Positions 4,971-7,052 of a stretch of DNA of 7,052 bases are shown here, piece after piece. Both the position numbers and the translations under genes were made by a program. The first letter of the stretch is position 1. Each line of letters opens with the position of its first letter. Source of the DNA: Collinsella sp. (lineage in GTDB: Bacteria > Actinomycetota > Coriobacteriia > Coriobacteriales > Coriobacteriaceae); NCBI GenBank assembly GCA_022728415.1, contig JAIJJM010000110.1:1-7052 (forward strand). Reading direction: 5' to 3'. The notes beneath the pieces were generated by a model. The model made no database searches. It saw only the letters and a list, made by a program, of their open reading frames with translations, and was not told the DNA's origin.

Positions 4971-6227
4971 ATGGCATTGCAATTTACAGAGCGCGAGTTC
5001 ATTCCCGTGCTGCTCGGTGGCGACATCAACGCCTATTCGGTGGCGCGCGCCTTCTACGAGGAGTACCAGGTCAAGAGTCTGGTCTTTGGCAAGTACCAGA
5101 CGGGTCCCGCGTACCGCAGCCAGATTATCGACTACACGCCCAACGTGGATATCGACACCATGCCCGTGATGCTCAAAACCGTCAACGGCATTGCCCAAGC
5201 GCATGCCGACAAGACGATTGTCCTTGTGGGCTGTGGCGACAACTACGTTGCCCTCGTGGCTCAGGCCAAGGATGCCCATGAGTTGGCGGATAACATCGTC
5301 GCTCCCTACGCGCCCTACAGCATGCTCGAGCAGTGCCAGAAGAAGGAGATCTTCTACGAGCTGTGCGAGAAGCATGGCGTGCCTTATCCGCATACCTTTA
5401 CCTTCACCATGGCGATGCTGAACGACCAAGGCGAGGCACCTGCCGAGGTGCTCGACCAGATCGATTTTCCCTACCCGATGATTCTGAAGCCTTCTGACGG
5501 CATCATGTGGTGGCAGCACGAGTTCGAGGGCCAGAAGAAGGCCTATGAGATTGCCGACCGCGCCGAGCTGGAACAGGTCATTCGCGATTCGTATGCCAGC
5601 GGCTACACCGACGATCTGATCTTGCAGGATCGCGTGCCCGGCAACGACGAGTACATGCGTGTGCTCACCAGCTATTCTGACCGCAACGGCAAGGTTCGCA
5701 TGATGTGCCTGGGTCACGTGCTGCTCGAGGAGCATCAGCCCCATGGCGTCGGTAATCACGCCTGCATCATCACCGAGCCCAATGATGAGCTTATGGGTGG
5801 CGTGCGCAAGCTGCTCGAGGACCTTCACTTTGTGGGCTATTCCAACTTTGACGTCAAGTATGACGAGCGCGACGGCTCGTTTAAGTTCTTTGACTTCAAC
5901 ACCCGTCAGGGCCGCAGCAACTACTACGTAACTAACAGCGGCTTCAACGTTGCCAAGTATGTGGTGGACGAGTATGTGCTCAACCGCCCGTTTGAGCCGG
6001 AGTTTGTGACGGCGCAGAACGAGGCGCTGTGGATGGTCGTTCCCATGGGCGTCGTCGACAAATACGTCAAGGCTCCCGAGCTGCGCGCGAAGGTGCATCG
6101 TCTTGCCAAGGAGGGCAAGGGCGCCGATCCCTCGTTTATGAAGGGAGACTTTGTCTTTAACCGCTGGTTGCGCATGTGGCATACCAAGCTGCGTCACTAT
6201 AAGCTGTTCAAGACGTATTACAAGTAG
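4971..6227 (+). CDS. ATP-grasp ligase, probably D-aspartate ligase for the peptidoglycan cross-bridge
   Basis: This 418-residue cytoplasmic enzyme has the ATP-grasp layout. There is an N-terminal pre-ATP-grasp fold (1-115, starting VLLGGDINAYSVARAF), a nucleotide-binding middle with K124/K125 and K173 in MILKPSDG, and LQDRVPGNDEYMR (218-230). The metal-binding end GYSNFDVKYD...FFDFNTRQGRSN (289-317) has D308, N310 and R312 as likely catalytic residues. Such enzymes make an acyl-phosphate and join it to an amine. The layout and length resemble the Enterococcus D-aspartate ligase, which adds D-Asp to the side-chain amine of residue 3 of the peptidoglycan stem; here that residue would be ornithine or lysine. 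The downstream racemase gene supports a D-amino-acid substrate. AGGAAG (4960-4965) lies 5 nt before the ATG. The basic C-terminal tail (about 398-418, rich in Trp, His, Arg, Lys and Tyr) may contact membrane or precursor. Other amino-acid ligase activities remain possible. Confidence 0.72.
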   Translation: MALQFTEREFIPVLLGGDINAYSVARAFYEEYQVKSLVFGKYQTGPAYRSQIIDYTPNVDIDTMPVMLKTVNGIAQAHADKTIVLVGCGDNYVALVAQAKDAHELADNIVAPYAPYSMLEQCQKKEIFYELCEKHGVPYPHTFTFTMAMLNDQGEAPAEVLDQIDFPYPMILKPSDGIMWWQHEFEGQKKAYEIADRAELEQVIRDSYASGYTDDLILQDRVPGNDEYMRVLTSYSDRNGKVRMMCLGHVLLEEHQPHGVGNHACIITEPNDELMGGVRKLLEDLHFVGYSNFDVKYDERDGSFKFFDFNTRQGRSNYYVTNSGFNVAKYVVDEYVLNRPFEPEFVTAQNEALWMVVPMGVVDKYVKAPELRAKVHRLAKEGKGADPSFMKGDFVFNRWLRMWHTKLRHYKLFKTYYK

Positions 6228-6236
6228 ACGAGCGTG

Positions 6237-6266
6237 GCGCCCGTCCGGTATGTATCGGACAGGCGC
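6237..6266 (+). other. Strong hairpin between ligase and racemase genes
   Basis: Arms 6237-6247 (GCGCCCGTCCG) and 6256-6266 (CGGACAGGCGC) form an 11-bp stem with one C/A mismatch and an 8-nt loop, 9 nt after the ligase stop. No T-run follows, so it is not a typical intrinsic terminator. It could protect the ligase mRNA 3' end, lower read-through into the racemase, or bind a protein. A second, mutually exclusive pairing, GCGCG (6263-6267) with CGCGC (6277-6281), shares bases with its right arm. Confidence 0.5.
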
Positions 6267-6269
6267 GGG

Positions 6270-6275
6270 TATGAT
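6270..6275 (+). promoter_or_regulatory. Candidate -10 element (TATGAT) for the racemase gene
   Basis: TATGAT lies in the 9-nt spacer between GCGCG and CGCGC. Initiation would fall near 6282, 30 nt before the racemase ATG. No good -35 is seen. Co-transcription with the ligase gene is equally possible. Confidence 0.28.
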
Positions 6276-6311
6276 ACGCGCAATTGTGTGGGCGTCACCA
6301 AGGAGGCGGCG

Positions 6312-7052
6312 ATGGAAAAGCTGGGAGTTATCGGCGGCATGGGCGCCGAGGCCACGTCGTATTACTACGACCAGGTGGTACGTCATACGGCGGCTACGTG
6401 CGACCAGGAGCATATCGACATGGTGGTGCTTTCCAAGTCGACCATGCCCGACCGCACGCTGGCCATTAAGACCGGCGAGCATGCCAAGCTGCTGGCGACC
6501 ATGAAAGAGTGTGCCCAGGCACTCGAGTCGCTGGGCTGTGCGCACATTGCCATTCCCTGCAACACGTCACACTACTTCTACGACCAGATCCAGTCGTTTA
6601 CGAAGGTTCCGATTATCCACATGCCGCGCGAGTCGGTTCGCTATGCCCTTGCGGGTGCGGTGATGGGGGAGTGCGAGTTCGACCCCAACCTGAGTATGCC
6701 GGCCGAGCCGGTGCACAAGATTGGCATTATGGGAACCGACGGAACCGTGGGCGCGGGCGTCTACGGCCGCGAATGCGAGGCTGCGGGTGTTGAGGTTATC
6801 TATCCCAGCGAGAAACGTCAGAACGATGTGATGTCGCTTATCTACGATGATGTGAAGGCCGGACGTGAGCCCGATATGGATAAGTTCGACCGCGTGATGT
6901 GGGAGTTCGCCCGTAGCGGCTGCGACCGCGTCATCCTGGCCTGCACCGAGCTATCGGTGTTGCAGAAGTATCGCGAGATGCCCGAGATTACCCTCGATGC
7001 GATGGATGTCCTGGTACGCGAGTCCATCATTCGCAGCGGCGCCCCCTACCGC
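6312..7052 (+). CDS. Aspartate/glutamate racemase family protein (3' end outside the window)
   Basis: The frame is open from ATG 6312 to the window edge (247 codons, no stop), so the C-terminus is missing. AAGGAGG (6300-6306), 5 nt upstream, fixes the start. The two-cysteine active site of PLP-independent Asp/Glu racemases is present: C83 in IPCNTSH (81-87) and C211 in ILACTELS (208-215). The N-terminal LGVIGGMGAEAT (4-15) and the KIGIMGTDGTVGAG repeat (136-149) mark the two pseudo-symmetric lobes. Such enzymes interconvert L- and D-amino acids by one-base removal and re-addition of the alpha proton. N-terminal GGMGAEAT with PCNTSH favours the aspartate racemase (YgeA/RacX-like) branch over MurI, and the ligase next door suggests the product is D-Asp. 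Residues about 113-135 (GAVMGECEFDPNLSMPAEP) look like an insertion relative to short relatives. Specificity is inferred from context, not shown. Confidence 0.85.
   Translation, partial: MEKLGVIGGMGAEATSYYYDQVVRHTAATCDQEHIDMVVLSKSTMPDRTLAIKTGEHAKLLATMKECAQALESLGCAHIAIPCNTSHYFYDQIQSFTKVPIIHMPRESVRYALAGAVMGECEFDPNLSMPAEPVHKIGIMGTDGTVGAGVYGRECEAAGVEVIYPSEKRQNDVMSLIYDDVKAGREPDMDKFDRVMWEFARSGCDRVILACTELSVLQKYREMPEITLDAMDVLVRESIIRSGAPYR

Noticed and set aside
4953..6545. 530-codon open frame on the minus strand opposite the ligase and racemase genes
   Set aside because: It mirrors two genes with clear family motifs and good ribosome-binding sites. Its translation is Leu/Val/His/Arg-rich without domains, as expected from the complement of GC-biased codons.

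Overview
The window looks like chromosome of a high-GC, anaerobic gut actinobacterium, most likely Collinsella or a close relative in the Coriobacteriia. This rests on GC-rich codon use, on a Ser/Thr kinase of the type I associate with Coriobacteriia and Clostridia, and on a D-aspartate-ligase-like gene paired with a racemase, which fits the ornithine/aspartate (A4-type) peptidoglycan that I recall being reported for Collinsella. No database search was possible, so the taxonomy is inference. There are no tRNA, rRNA, CRISPR or transposase signals.

Left part (1-2702, plus strand): after a possible tail of an upstream gene and a short leader comes a signalling-like set. It consists of a DUF4352-type lipoprotein (217-762), a small helix-turn-helix protein (802-1224), and a membrane-anchored Ser/Thr protein kinase (1323-2702) with three C-terminal membrane helices. 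The lipoprotein's ribosome-binding site lies inside one arm of a perfect 14-bp inverted repeat (161-174 / 201-214), the most striking non-coding structure here. The kinase may be transcribed from its own leaderless promoter.

Middle (2703-4750, minus strand): a compact bidirectional terminator separates the kinase from a convergent secreted cell-wall hydrolase (2749-3882). The hydrolase has a PcsB/CwlO-like coiled coil and a lysozyme-like C-terminal domain. Its 235-nt upstream region carries a TAGAAT -10 element and a cluster of palindromes built on AAGTTGAACTT-like words. A MOSC-domain protein (4118-4750) follows.

Right part (4971-7052, plus strand): an ATP-grasp ligase resembling D-aspartate ligase (4971-6227) is followed after 84 nt by an aspartate/glutamate racemase-family gene (6312 to the window edge, incomplete). 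Together they suggest production of a D-amino acid, probably D-Asp, and its attachment to a peptidoglycan precursor as a cross-bridge residue.

The hydrolase, ligase and racemase all point to cell-wall work. The lipoprotein/HTH/kinase trio is the least explained part and the best candidate for an undescribed regulatory module.
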